64,000 bases of DNA from Romanomermis culicivorax (Eukaryota > Nematoda > Enoplea > Mermithida > Mermithidae): assembly GCA_963922205.1 (NCBI GenBank), contig CAWUHX010000142.1, positions 372,001-436,000 of the forward strand, written 5' to 3'. The notes under the pieces were generated by a model. It saw nothing but the letters and a program-made list of their open reading frames with translations, ran no database searches and had not been told where the DNA came from. Shown here one piece after another: positions 25,701 through 37,700 of this stretch; the stretch's first letter is position 1, and each line of letters starts with the position of its first letter. Position numbers and translations under genes: made by a program.

Positions 25701-28700
25701 CAAATTTTTACAAGAATTGAGAAAATTTCTTCGAAGTTTGATGAAATTTCAGAATATCTTAGAAATTAATAATTTTCAGAACAAATTTCCCAATCCGATT
25801 GCACCATCCGATTATAAAAACATTACGAATTCCCGTATGACGAGTGCGAAAAAACACAAATAAAATGCTCATTTTACGAGTCCTACGAAAAACATGGTGA
25901 AACACTCTTACTACGGACTCGTAACTCAAAGCACATCACTCGTAGATTGCAGTCAGTCACCCGTAGCACGAGTGAAGCTGGTGAAACTCAGTTACTCCTA
26001 GAATTCGACACTCGTAGTACTCGTAAGACTCGTAACGTTGTGGTGAAACCGTGCCCTGGATGTGTGTGAACAACAAGCAGAAATTTTTGTGCACAGCGTG
26101 GTGTGCATGGTGCAAAAACTGGGTAAAAAACTTTGTTCACTGTCAGAAAGAAAATCTGCACCTCCATAACATGAAATCACGTGGTGCTATATCACTGTTA
26201 CTGACATAGGCTGCGCGACTGGAAACTGCGCTAAAGTCTGCAGCTTTAAAAAAACTAAACAGATTTTTCCCCGTGACATTTAGGAATATATTAAATATAC
26301 AACTTTAACATAAAACCAAACAATGAATTCATTTAACAACAAAAACAATTATAAAACAGCATGTGGTAGGAGAAACACCATTGTTGCCAAATTTTGACTG
26401 CGAAAAATCCCGGAAAACCCCGGCACTTTTCAGACCGCAAAAAACTAACAAAAAACATTTCGTTAAATTCAAATGAAGTTACGGCATTGTTTTTTCGGGC
26501 ATATTTTTTTGTCATTTGACAGGAGCGGTCAAAATTTGTTCAGCCAAATAGTTTGATGTATACACACAAATGCCTTATTTATGCTTTTTTGAGCTCATTG
26601 GAACACCATCATGCTTCTGCAGTCGCGAATTTATCATACTTGAAGACACGAAATTTTCGAGTTTTAATAACAATATAACGGTGTCGCGACAAAATGTCTC
26701 CAACAAAATATCCCCAACATATGATCACCACGCAAAATGTCTCCATACAAAATACCCCCAACATAATGTCTCCAACATAATATGTCCAGCAAAATGTCTC
26801 CAACAAAATATCCCCAACAAATGACCTCCGAACAAAATGTTCCGGTGCAAAATGTCTCCTACACAAAATGTCTCCAACAAAACGTCTCTAACAAATATCC
26901 CCAACAAAATATCCCCAACCTATGGTCCCCAAACAACAAAAGTATTTCCGTGGTCTCATTGGGGAAGGGGTTGTCGACTATTGGGAATTCAATGGATGTG
27001 GTCACTTCATACAAAACATTATTCCAAGTGTAAACAAGCGTATTTTCGGGATTCTTTGGTGGGAGGGACCTCGACTGCAGGGAATTTGATGGACGCGATC
27101 AATTTACACAAAAAATTATTTCGAGTGTAAAGAAGCGTATTTTCGTGATTTCTCAGTGGAAGGAGTTTCCGACCTGTAAAATGTGTATGTGAACAAAAAA
27201 CAGATAGTTCACATACACATTTTACACTTACTTTAGTAAATACATTATTTTTTTTGTGAAAATGGTTGTTTCAATGTCTAGCATATTTGCCCTGTGTTGC
27301 CATTGATGAACTAGATAACAAGAATTTGACAAGCTATGAATGGAATATTTTAGCTGCGGCGATAAGAATATACATGTATAATGTATCCACACCTCAGATA
27401 ATTATAATTTTGCAGCTTGTCAATTTGTTAAAATCTTTTGCAGAAACTGTAAAAATCTATGAATCTAAAAACGCCTGTATTTCGGAGGAAATAGCTGGAG
27501 AAACGTAAGCTAGATTTTGTGCCTAAATTTTTCTGAAAAACATAGATTAAAGAATCGTATGATTAAGAATTTTACGCCACTCAATCCACAATTTCAACTT
27601 TCCTGGATTGGGTTCATTAAAGGAGGAATTGTCGGGGAAAATGAATCAATATTTTTATAGAAATGATAATCGAGTCCACTTTAAACCCATTGAAGACAAT
27701 AGACTTCATGCTTTGGCATCTTTACTAGATCCTGGATTTAAAAAGGATGGATTGAAATTTGAAATATATCACATATTGATCATACAAATCAAAATTAAAT
27801 AATTTAGGCTTTCTGTGATCCTCAAGCAGAAGACAAAGATGAACTAAAGTCTGTTTTCTATAAAATGCTTCCGAATAGAAAAGTGACACAAATCAGTATC
27901 GTTGTCAAAATCGTTTACATAAAGCCCTTATTAACAATTTTTCGAGTGAAAAATTTACAAGGGTTAGGTCAGTATGCTCACCAATTTCCATTTCTATATA
28001 ATATATTGTTTATCAAAAAATCGTGAAAATCTAAAATACTACTTACTTTTCACTTTCATTATTTAGAAGCATTTCAAGAAAAAACGACTATAGCTTTGGC
28101 TAGAATGGTTGTCGATCAAAAATAACAAAATCAACGCTTTTCTGAAAATATGGTTCAAAAATTTGAATGAATCTTCAAACTCATTCTCCAAACTTTCTCA
28201 GTAAGCCACAATTAATACTAATGTAAGTAATTCAAGCATTTACACAAAACTGACCAATTTCAGGCCCTATTTGGCCATTGCAAGTTCATCTGAAGATGAG
28301 CTGTAGCCCGAAAAATATGCAATGTCAACATTTGAGCAAGCAAAATCCATTGTTTTGGAATACATTACTAGAATAATGGAAGAAAAATGCTGCAACAAAA
28401 CCAGAATTAGCTAATGGGAGTCACAATAGTGTGCAGTTGAAAATAAGTTTCATTGTGGAAAAAATTTCTTTAGCTTGCCATGAAATTTTTATCAGCTCCA
28501 ATTGGGTCAGTAGCTAGTGAATGATCATTTTAAAAAGCAAAAGATGCTAGAAGTGTAAAAAGATCCCGTTTATTGCTGAGATTGGATCCAATAGTGCAAA
28601 CTGGAAAAACAAGCTGAAGTTGAAGAAGCTTCTAGTGAACCCAGCAATCAAAGTGAAGGTAGTACAACAGATGCCGTTGTTGATGACAAATTGGATGAAT

Positions 28701-31700
28701 GAAATGTTGTTAATTATTGAATGTTGAAAATATCAGTAAAACTTTGTGAATAATTCATAATAATTTTAAATTTATTACAGTGTAACAACTTCAGGTTGCA
28801 TTTTGTACATGTTACAGCCGATACATCGGCAATCGGCCATCGGCCGATGCCATCAGTGACCCTGGCCGATGCATCGGCATCGGCCGATGGCAAATTTTTG
28901 GCCATCGGTCCATCACTATTTACACCCGGGTAATTTTTTTTTTGTTTAAAGTGGCGGCATTCATTGAATTCCCAATAGTCGAAAACCCTTTCCCCAATAA
29001 GCCACGGAAATATCTTTGTTGTTTGGGGACCATAAGTTGGGGATATTTCGTGGGAGATATTTCGTGTAGGAGACATTACGTTGGAGACATTATGTTGGGG
29101 ATATTTTGTATGGAGACATTTTGCGTGGTGATTATATGTTGGGGATATTTTGTTGGAGACGTTTTGTTGGAGACATTTTGTCGTGGATCCATATAACCAA
29201 AGTGATTAGAAAGGCAACCAACGTAAAGCAAAAAATCCTAAACTGCCTAGAAATTCTACCATCTCTGTGATCAGCCAAAGTAAAAAATTATAGACTGCAG
29301 TTGACCTAGAGTCGAAAAAATTTTTGAAGTTTCATACTCTAGGATGCTGGTAAATGAACTTTTTCAAAACTCATTCCATGACTCAAGATTTAATTTTTCG
29401 GTCTAGAATGATGTTCAGACTTGAGTAATGAGATGATGTATTCAAAAGGCTAATCTGCTAGATCAGCGATGTTCAATAAACTCGGGTGAAACAGCAAGAA
29501 GGATAAAAAAGTTCCGGCGCGAAGCGCCAAAATTTTTGATGGATTTTGATATTAGAACGCTGAAAACTAAATTCTGTCAACAATTATTTTCAGGATAAGC
29601 TTTCTAATTCTGCAGTCAATTAAATTATTTTCCATACAAGAACAAAATGTAAAAATCATATTGAAAGCATGCAACTTGAAAACCCGCATGATTGACTTCC
29701 GCATTGTGCACAAAACGCCTTAAGAATTTGTGCACGGGCTCCAAAAACTGTGCTCAGTGCACAAGAAGCCTTGTATGCAAGCAATCGTCTTTCAGTGATA
29801 ACGAAGTAAAAAATAGTCTACAACGCCGAAGTAAGCATACTGCGCCATGTTTCTTCAATGTGGAGTAATAATGCTTAGAAGCCAAATACTGAAAATTGAT
29901 TGAAAATCCTGAAATTTGGATTTTCTAGTTATTGCAACGGTGCGAAATATCGCATTTTTGAAATAAATGCAGTCACCGTTGTGATTAGCGCCTGACAACA
30001 TATGTCACTTCCAGGTAGAATGATTAATTTCTGACTTGGCAAAGTTAAGGTCGGGCTTCGCAGAGCTTAATAAAAACTGTCTTCTACTTTCTACTGGAAT
30101 TATTTGGCGGATACTGAATACATTATTTTACTTTTTTATTTTGTTTATCCGCCGAGCTGCTCTTTTTTTGAGACGTTACATAATTGGATGCTTTTGTTGA
30201 CGCCCTTTCGATCCACGAATTGTAATAACGAACAACGTTTTCATGATTCAACCGCGACAATAGTTTCACTTCGCGAGTGATTTTCCTAATCTCAGTTTTA
30301 TTGTTTGGCTGTAAGACTATCCGCTTAATGGCATAAATTCCGTTATCCAACTTATTGCGAACTTTTACTACGTCACCGAATCCACCCCGACCCAAAAATT
30401 TTAGGATATCGAATTCATTTTCCAGGCGATTTGACTGCAGGTTTAACGGCAATGATAAAAATGCATTTGTCTCCATAGTCTGCAATTCACCTTCTTCGTT
30501 CTCTATGTTTTCAATCTGATCAGGGCGCATATAGTCTGAAAAATAAAATTTTGTAAGTGATATCACATGAAAAATGTAAGAACTTATTCTGCTGAAAGAA
30601 TAATAATTTTCACACTTACCAGCATCTAATTCAGCCTGATTCCTCAGAAATGAGTGTTTCAATAACTGCGACGCTGTCCATCGATTTTCTTCGTTGAAGG
30701 CAACCATTTTACGGATAAAATTTTTGAAACTGGATGGCAAAGTGTTGGGTATTTTAAACACATCGTTATCCTCAATAGATTGACCAGATGCAAGGGCGGT
30801 TAGAGAAACTCCAAGCAAGAAAACATCTAATTTCTGAGAAATTTTTCCCATTCCTGCAAAAAAATTAATCAAATTAAATAAAAATTAAATTTTCATGTAC
30901 ATAGTAGATACTTGTATAATAAATATTTCTACACTTTTAACGAATTAACCCTAGAAACATCTCGTACCGTAGAAATTTCTGCTGCTGCTAACTTTTTCGT
31001 CGTAATCAGCTCCGAATTTACAGTCATTTTTGAAAAAATGGCATAAACCTTTCATGCGTTTCCTGACAGAAAAATCGCTCAATAGAAACTTCGCCCCGCA
31101 ATCGAATATACAATCTAAATCTATTTCTTTGTGCAACACGCCTTTGGAGTGTAGATATTCTAAAGCAGACAAAATGTCGCGGCTCGATCTCTTTACGTAC
31201 GCCATACAAACGGCTATGTGTCGTTCGTAAATGACGTTTAATGGTAAGACATTGATTTGAGCTGATTTAATAATGTAAAACGAGCAAGATTCTTGATTTT
31301 GACGAACGAAGAGCGATATATAAGATACTAAATTTGGATGATCAAGTTTAACTAGACTCTGAAATTCTTTGTCGAAGGCTTGAATCTGTGAAAAGAATAA
31401 AATTTTTAACACGAGTACTTATGGCGAGAGCAACATACAAAATTCTAAGCAATTATTTGAAATGACAAGACTCTTATTATTTTTCGAATTATATGTACCA
31501 TCACGATTTGCGCAAGATTTTGTAGCCTCTGTACAAATTGAACTTAGAATAACGCAGATTGCAACAAATTCGTATGTGAAGGAGGACAGAAGTCCGTTTC
31601 TGAACAGTACCTGATGACATGTAAGTAGCTGTGTCATAAAGGTATAGAACTTTCCCATAACAAAGCTCTTAGGACCGTACATGTAGGAATGGGAATGGAA

Positions 31701-34700
31701 CGATACCACCCACTCAAGGTCCGTCTACTACCAAGCCGGGCCTTGGGGTCTTGGCCTGCAAAAGCCCATGAATAGGCTACATTTAAAATTAATTTATGGT
31801 CAGATACATATTTACTGTATGTTAAATTGCTTAATCAAATTTTGATTCACTTTGGTCGCCTACCCTGCACTACGAATATGATAAGACAGTCAATAAGAAT
31901 TCATTGTCGGCTATTATTAGTCCTACAATCGCATAAAAATGTTAAACACCACTATTACAATAATACAATATAACACACAACAATACAGTGGTGAGTAACG
32001 TTTCAATAGTGTACCAACTACCTTCTTCAGACTATGACAATTAGAATAATTTTCAATAAATCCTTGCTTGCAATGGGGTTTGATCCTTGAACTTTGCGAT
32101 TGTGAGTCGAGAGCTGTAACCACTGGGCCGTCAGGGGCCAATATTGGTTAGATCTTCCATTTAAGCTGGTGGACCATTGCGTTCCTTAAGGAACTTCCTC
32201 AAGGAGGTTCTATTCCATATGTAGCCTATTTCAATGCCTTTTTTCCTACATTGCAGTAACCTGCTACTTCCATTTCCATGGTCCCTAATTTTTTTCTTGA
32301 AGGTGTTGCTTTCATGGACCAGTATACTGGTGTTATCAAAGCTTGGCCTACACCCACACTTTAGACAATGTTCTGCCACTCCATTTCTTTCTTTATTCAA
32401 GTTCTTCAATGCATTTCTATGTTCTGAGATTCTAGTCTAGAGTGTTCTACCTGTTTCTACAAGTCTACATAGGAGAAACAGGTAGAACACTCAACACTAG
32501 AGTCTCATAACATAAAAATGCATTGAAGAACTTGGATGAAGAAAGAAGTGGAGTGGCAGAACATTGTCCAAAGTGTGGATGCAAGCCAAGCTTTCATAAC
32601 ACCAGCATACTGGCCCATGAAAGCAACACCTTCAAGAGAAAAATTAGGGGGACAATGGAAATGGAAGTAGCAGGTTCCAGCAATGTAGGAACAAAAAGCA
32701 TAGAAATAGGCTACACATGGAATAGAACCTTCTTGAGAAAGTTCCTTAAGGGATGCAATCGCCCACCAGCTTAAATGGAAGATCTAACCAGGCAAATAAT
32801 GGCCCTGATGGCCCGATGGTTACAACTCAATACTCACAATCTCAAAGTTCAAGCATCAAACCCCATTGCAAGCAAGGATTTATTCAATATTAATCCAATT
32901 CTCATAGCCTGAAGAAGGTAGTAGGTACATTACCGAAACGTCGCTCACCACAGTATATATTGTGTGTTATATTGTGTTATTCTAATAAAGGTGTTTCACA
33001 TTTTTATGCGATTGTAAGGCCAATAATAGCCGACAATGTTTTCTTATTATAACCAATCGCAAACATCATTTCGCAAATTGTTATAAGACAGTCAATAGAT
33101 GCTTCCAATCTGAATTTTCAATTTCAGTTCTATCTTTGTCCCGAATTTGTTGACTTTTCATATAAGACAAGACTGCGTTTGTCGAATTGATAGACTTTCA
33201 AGTTACGTCTGAAAATATATATACAGCATCGTTGATCTTCCACAAATTTGAAATTTGTTGTGCTATAAAATTTAATGCCTGTTTTAGACACTGTTTTTGT
33301 TGTGAAACTGAATAACTCAATTTAATGATCTGTTTTTGCTTGTATCTATTTTTTTACTGCATATTTTTCACGTGCCAAAGGGAAGATGCCTTGTTTTTAG
33401 GTGTGGTGCAACTCTTCCTACCATTAATAATGATAGACCAGCATATAAAATGTACCGCTCATCATCGAAATCACTTGGAACAAATCTGCAGCATCATATA
33501 AATGATATTGACAAACACTTGCTTGGAGGCAATTACCTTCTTGTCTCCTTTTTTGGATGCAATCGCAGCAGGAAAAATACCAACACTGCTCTCAGTGTCA
33601 ATATAATTTCTTTCAATGATCGATAATTATAGTGGCTATCCTTCTGGTCAGAGTTTGCAACAATTGCAATTGCTCAAAAAAAATTTTAATTTTCTGCATC
33701 AGAAATTAAAAATTGCCAACCTTCATAAAGCATCGTTGTTATTAAAGCCGAAAAATAAAAAATTCTAGAAGATGAGAAGACTTATCAGTTTGTTCAGGAT
33801 TTCAATAGAACTGCTGTTGGAAGCTCAGATGTTCAAAAAAGTCAAAAAACTACTCAGCTGCCGGAGAAACAGTCGCTTATGCTAGTCAATTGGAAAAATG
33901 TTTATACCCTGCCTGCAGACATGCACGGCAAGAATTTTTCAGGGGGAGGATCCTTGGAAATTTTATGCAGGAGGTAGGAGGTGGCACACATGTAACGGGG
34001 CCCAGAGTCTGAGGGGGCGACTTTTTTAGGGCCGGGGGGTCAGTAATTACAAAAATTTTGGGAGGAGGGGTCTCTCAAGCAAAAAAAATTAGATTTTTTC
34101 ACGAAAAAAGTCCGAAAAATAGTTCAAAAAAAGTAATTTTTTCTAAAAAGACCGGGAAAATATATTCATGGCGCGAAGCGCCCAGAAAATTCACATTTTT
34201 CACCATTTTTTGTTCAAAAATTTACATTTTTCATCAAAAAATTAACATTTCTCAGTATTTTTCCGACCAAAAGTATCGAGGTCCCTAGGTCTACCATATG
34301 GCTAGCCATAGGATTGGAAAATCCTGGGGGCGGGCGGTCGCCCAATGGTTAGCCATACGGCCGAAGATTTCTGGGGGGTCCTATAGCACTTCCCCACAAT
34401 TACATGCATGGGGGTTGGGCGAGCAAAAAAAGAAAAAAAAGTTCTGCAAGCTTGTTTTTCATGCAAAATATACACAAAAATCATCAAAAAAGCTGTTTTG
34501 GAAAAAGTTCAGGGTGGTGTTAGACGAATTTTTTTGGGCCAGCGGGGAGTGGCCAGGGTCTCAGACAAGGTGGGTTTACCCATACATGCACATAGGGAGG
34601 GTAGGGGAGGTAAGCCCCCTTACCTGAGTCCCTGGCCACCCCCCCCCCTTACCCGAAAAATCGTCAAACACCCCCGTGAACCATTTTCAAGACAGCTTTT

Positions 34701-37700
34701 TTGATGATTTTTGTACATACCTTGTATGAGCTTTCAGAACTTTTTTTTGTTTGTTTTTGCTCAGCCACCGCCCCTAACCCCCGGATAGAAAGTCCCAGGA
34801 CCCTTCCCTTGGAAAATTTTTGCCGTGCATGTCTGGTTCACCCCCCTACCTTCCTACCCTCCTATGTGCATGCATGCCTGCCTGTCAAAAAATTCGAAAT
34901 TGGTGAGGCGGAAGAGGAATCAAATAAATTTCATTAAGTGGCGATTGCTGTGTAAAGAATTTTATTGGTTCCAGGTTCAGGTACTACCATTTGAAACAAT
35001 CGGTGCAGCGATCCCGTTGAAGTATACTCAATATTGAAAAAATCCAGTAAGCTTATTACTGTAATCAACATAAGCGGCAAACAGGACATCTGAAAATTTC
35101 CTTCAATAACCTGGTTAAGTGGTCAAAATTTCTTGAGTAGCCCGAAAGTATCGATGCAGTTAAGCACAAGTCGACAGTGGACAAGCATGGTGTTTTTCAA
35201 TGATTTTGACCTTTCTCATTGTCATTAAGAAATTTAGCTTTTTCCTACAGCATAAAGTTTCCACCAAGTGAAAATTGCGTATCAAATTGAACTTACTTTT
35301 TTGATTATTGCTGCGCCTATCATCTTAAATTGAATAAGCTATAGTGAATGCAGTTTCAGTACAGGTGGACATATTGTCACGGATCACACCAAATAATCAA
35401 TCTTGGAAAACTTGATGACCTGATATTGTTATACTGTAATTTTGAATGGCTATGATTCTACGATGTTTTTTCATTTTTTGAATTTTTAACCATGCAGTAT
35501 TTATATTTTGGAATGTGGGCTTTTACGGGCTGGGCCAGGGCTTTTTTCTCGGTCCGTTGATGGGCCGGGCGGGGTTCGGGCTTTGACTATGAACCCAGTG
35601 TTTTTTCTGCACAGTGCAGACTTTTTAGGCTCCGTGGAGAATTTTTTTTGTGACTTCTGCACTGGTGCAGAATTTTTTGGGTCATGTGTCTGCTCACATA
35701 TATTCTTCTATAATGTGTCAGTCATTGATTCTGAACTTTTAAAGTCGATTATTTTTCTTAATTTAGGACTTTAAAATGTCTAGTCAGAAAACTATAAATT
35801 TGTTTGAATTTAATCTTGAATTAGCCACTTAATTGCTTTTTTCCTATATTCAGAATTGTAGTGTTCTAACAGGCACTATTTTTTCCTCAAATCGTGCTTT
35901 TTGGGGGAAAAATTCGGAAAAGGGAAAAAAATTTTGGGATCGGATAAAGAAATATGCCTTTTGGTGCATTTTAGAAGGTCATAATTTCAAAATTTTCCAG
36001 CGCATCGCGCTGGTTATAACTTTAATGATTATTATTATGTATTACCCAGCGCAGGCGCGGCTTTTAGCATGTCTACCTTCACATATCACTTAATCTACAA
36101 TAGTTTTTATCATTTTAAACGTATTTTCTCATGTTTTAATTGGTGATCTCCAATATTTTATCTTGATATTTAATGAAGATTCATTTTTTCCTTGACACAT
36201 TTTTTGAGAAAGATCAATACGTCAAGTCCCTAAACTTTTTGAAGCGATTATTCCTCTCTTAACGTAAAATCAATTCAAAAGCTTCAGTCTTCGAAAATTT
36301 TTACTCTCCTTACTCATATCTTTTCGGCCAAGTTCATGAGAGTTGACGAATAAATTACTGGTTTTAAAAATTTTTCAAATAATATAATTCTAGGAATCAC
36401 GACTTTTGAACAAAATTCGAATCTAATTCTTGAAATAAATGTTCGAGAAATTTATTTCTCAGCGTCGCAGATTGTCAATACCCAAAAAAAATTTTCTAGG
36501 GCTTCGCGCCGGAAAGATTAATATCCTTTTTTGTTCTCACTTGTCATCATAGAGGACTTAACCGTCGATTTCTCATGTAATTCAAAGTCATTATACTCTT
36601 GGATAGTTTGCTGAAAGATTTGTTCCGCAATGCTTGTATATTAGACTTGGATCAAGCTCAAAAACACATAAATAAAGCGTCTATGAGCATTTTTAAGCGA
36701 AAAAACGACTTCGGAAAAATGAGGAGAAAATTTTGACCCCTTGCCATATTTGGGGAAAGGGCCCAAGAAAAAACAGTGGTAACAACAGGAGAAAACGGCA
36801 ATGCAGAAACTTTGTTCGGCTTTTCTACACTGTATAGAAAAAACACTGGATGGACCGGACCGCGTAAGGACTGCTTTCGCCGGGCCGACCACCACTTTTC
36901 CAGCCCATGCAGGTCCCTACCCCCACACCCGGATATTTTGACAGGCTTCACTACCCCCTGCTCATACAATTAAATAGTGAAATGACATTGAGGAAGACTA
37001 TTTTATTGAAGCAGCAAAACACAAAAGTAAGCTATATTGAATAGATACTAATTGAAAACACTAGATTCGTCGGCTATCTCACATAATCGATTCAGTACAT
37101 CAAAAAACACTAAAATATTCATTTTTGTAGCTTGACTAAGACATACTGGTTTTTGCTTAAACGACTCTTCCCCCCTCCGCATTTTTATGGCTTCTCTCTT
37201 ATCCACACCCAAATGTTGTAGCCGTTACATGTATGCTTAGAACATAGCTATGTCTTAAGATACTGTTCAGCAACGGGCCTCTGAAATCATCTTTAATACG
37301 TTTATTTTACATAAAAACTTACTTCCCTACTTAAATGAGCCAAATTGGGGCATTTTCTCAACCACCTTAATGTCCACTCAGAAATGGACACATTATCGTT
37401 GGCACTTTGATCGTAACAGTCGTATGATAAATTGAATGGATGGCAGGATCCTGGAAAAATAAGGATCATTTACATATATTATCAAAAATCTCCAGTTAAA
37501 ATTATGTTTGAACGAGTGCGAACCTCTGAAGCCGCTGATAACCAGTGTTTTTTCTGTCGTAGTATCAAGTGACTTCAAATATAATTTTGAACCCGGAATG
37601 CTGGAACAAAAATAGGCAAAGTAAAGTAGTTTTCGTTTACCTCTAGAACCAGCAAATACTCAAGACTCACAAAAAAGAAGTTCCTACTTTTAGGAAATAT

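Larger units (their letters stand above)
26681..29190. mobile_element. Foldback element with minisatellite arms (CAAAATGTCTCCAA type)
   Basis: The left arm (26687-26930) is about 17 units of CAAAATGTCTCCAA or CAAAATATCCCCAA. The right arm (29010-29183) is the inverse (TTGGAGACATTTTG). Both arms continue inward into a matched unique stretch (GACTATTGGGAATTCAATG at about 26978 and its inverse near 28962). Flanks ATATAACG (26673-26680) and ATATAACC (29191-29198) agree in 7 of 8, supporting an 8-bp target duplication. The interior holds a dead hAT transposase. In GCN2 intron 9. Confidence 0.8.
31893..33045. mobile_element. 1.15-kb palindromic retroelement tail (two inverted copies)
   Basis: Outer words CATTGTCGGCTATTATTAG and its inverse bound two arms of about 570 bp that meet at a tight centre near 32465, where AGTGTTCTACCTGTTTCT faces its inverse across about 15 bp. 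Each arm encodes, pointing outward from the centre, a GIY-YIG-like tail. Toward the outer ends the right arm carries GAAGAAGGTAGTAGG and CCGAAACGTCG, phrases typical of retroelement 3' regions such as Penelope-like elements. The arrangement is a head-to-head pair of 5'-truncated copies. Confidence 0.7.

Noticed and set aside
36781-37473. Searched for a missing GCN2 pseudokinase exon.
   Set aside because: No minus-strand frame with the expected EW...W pattern and proper splice sites was found.
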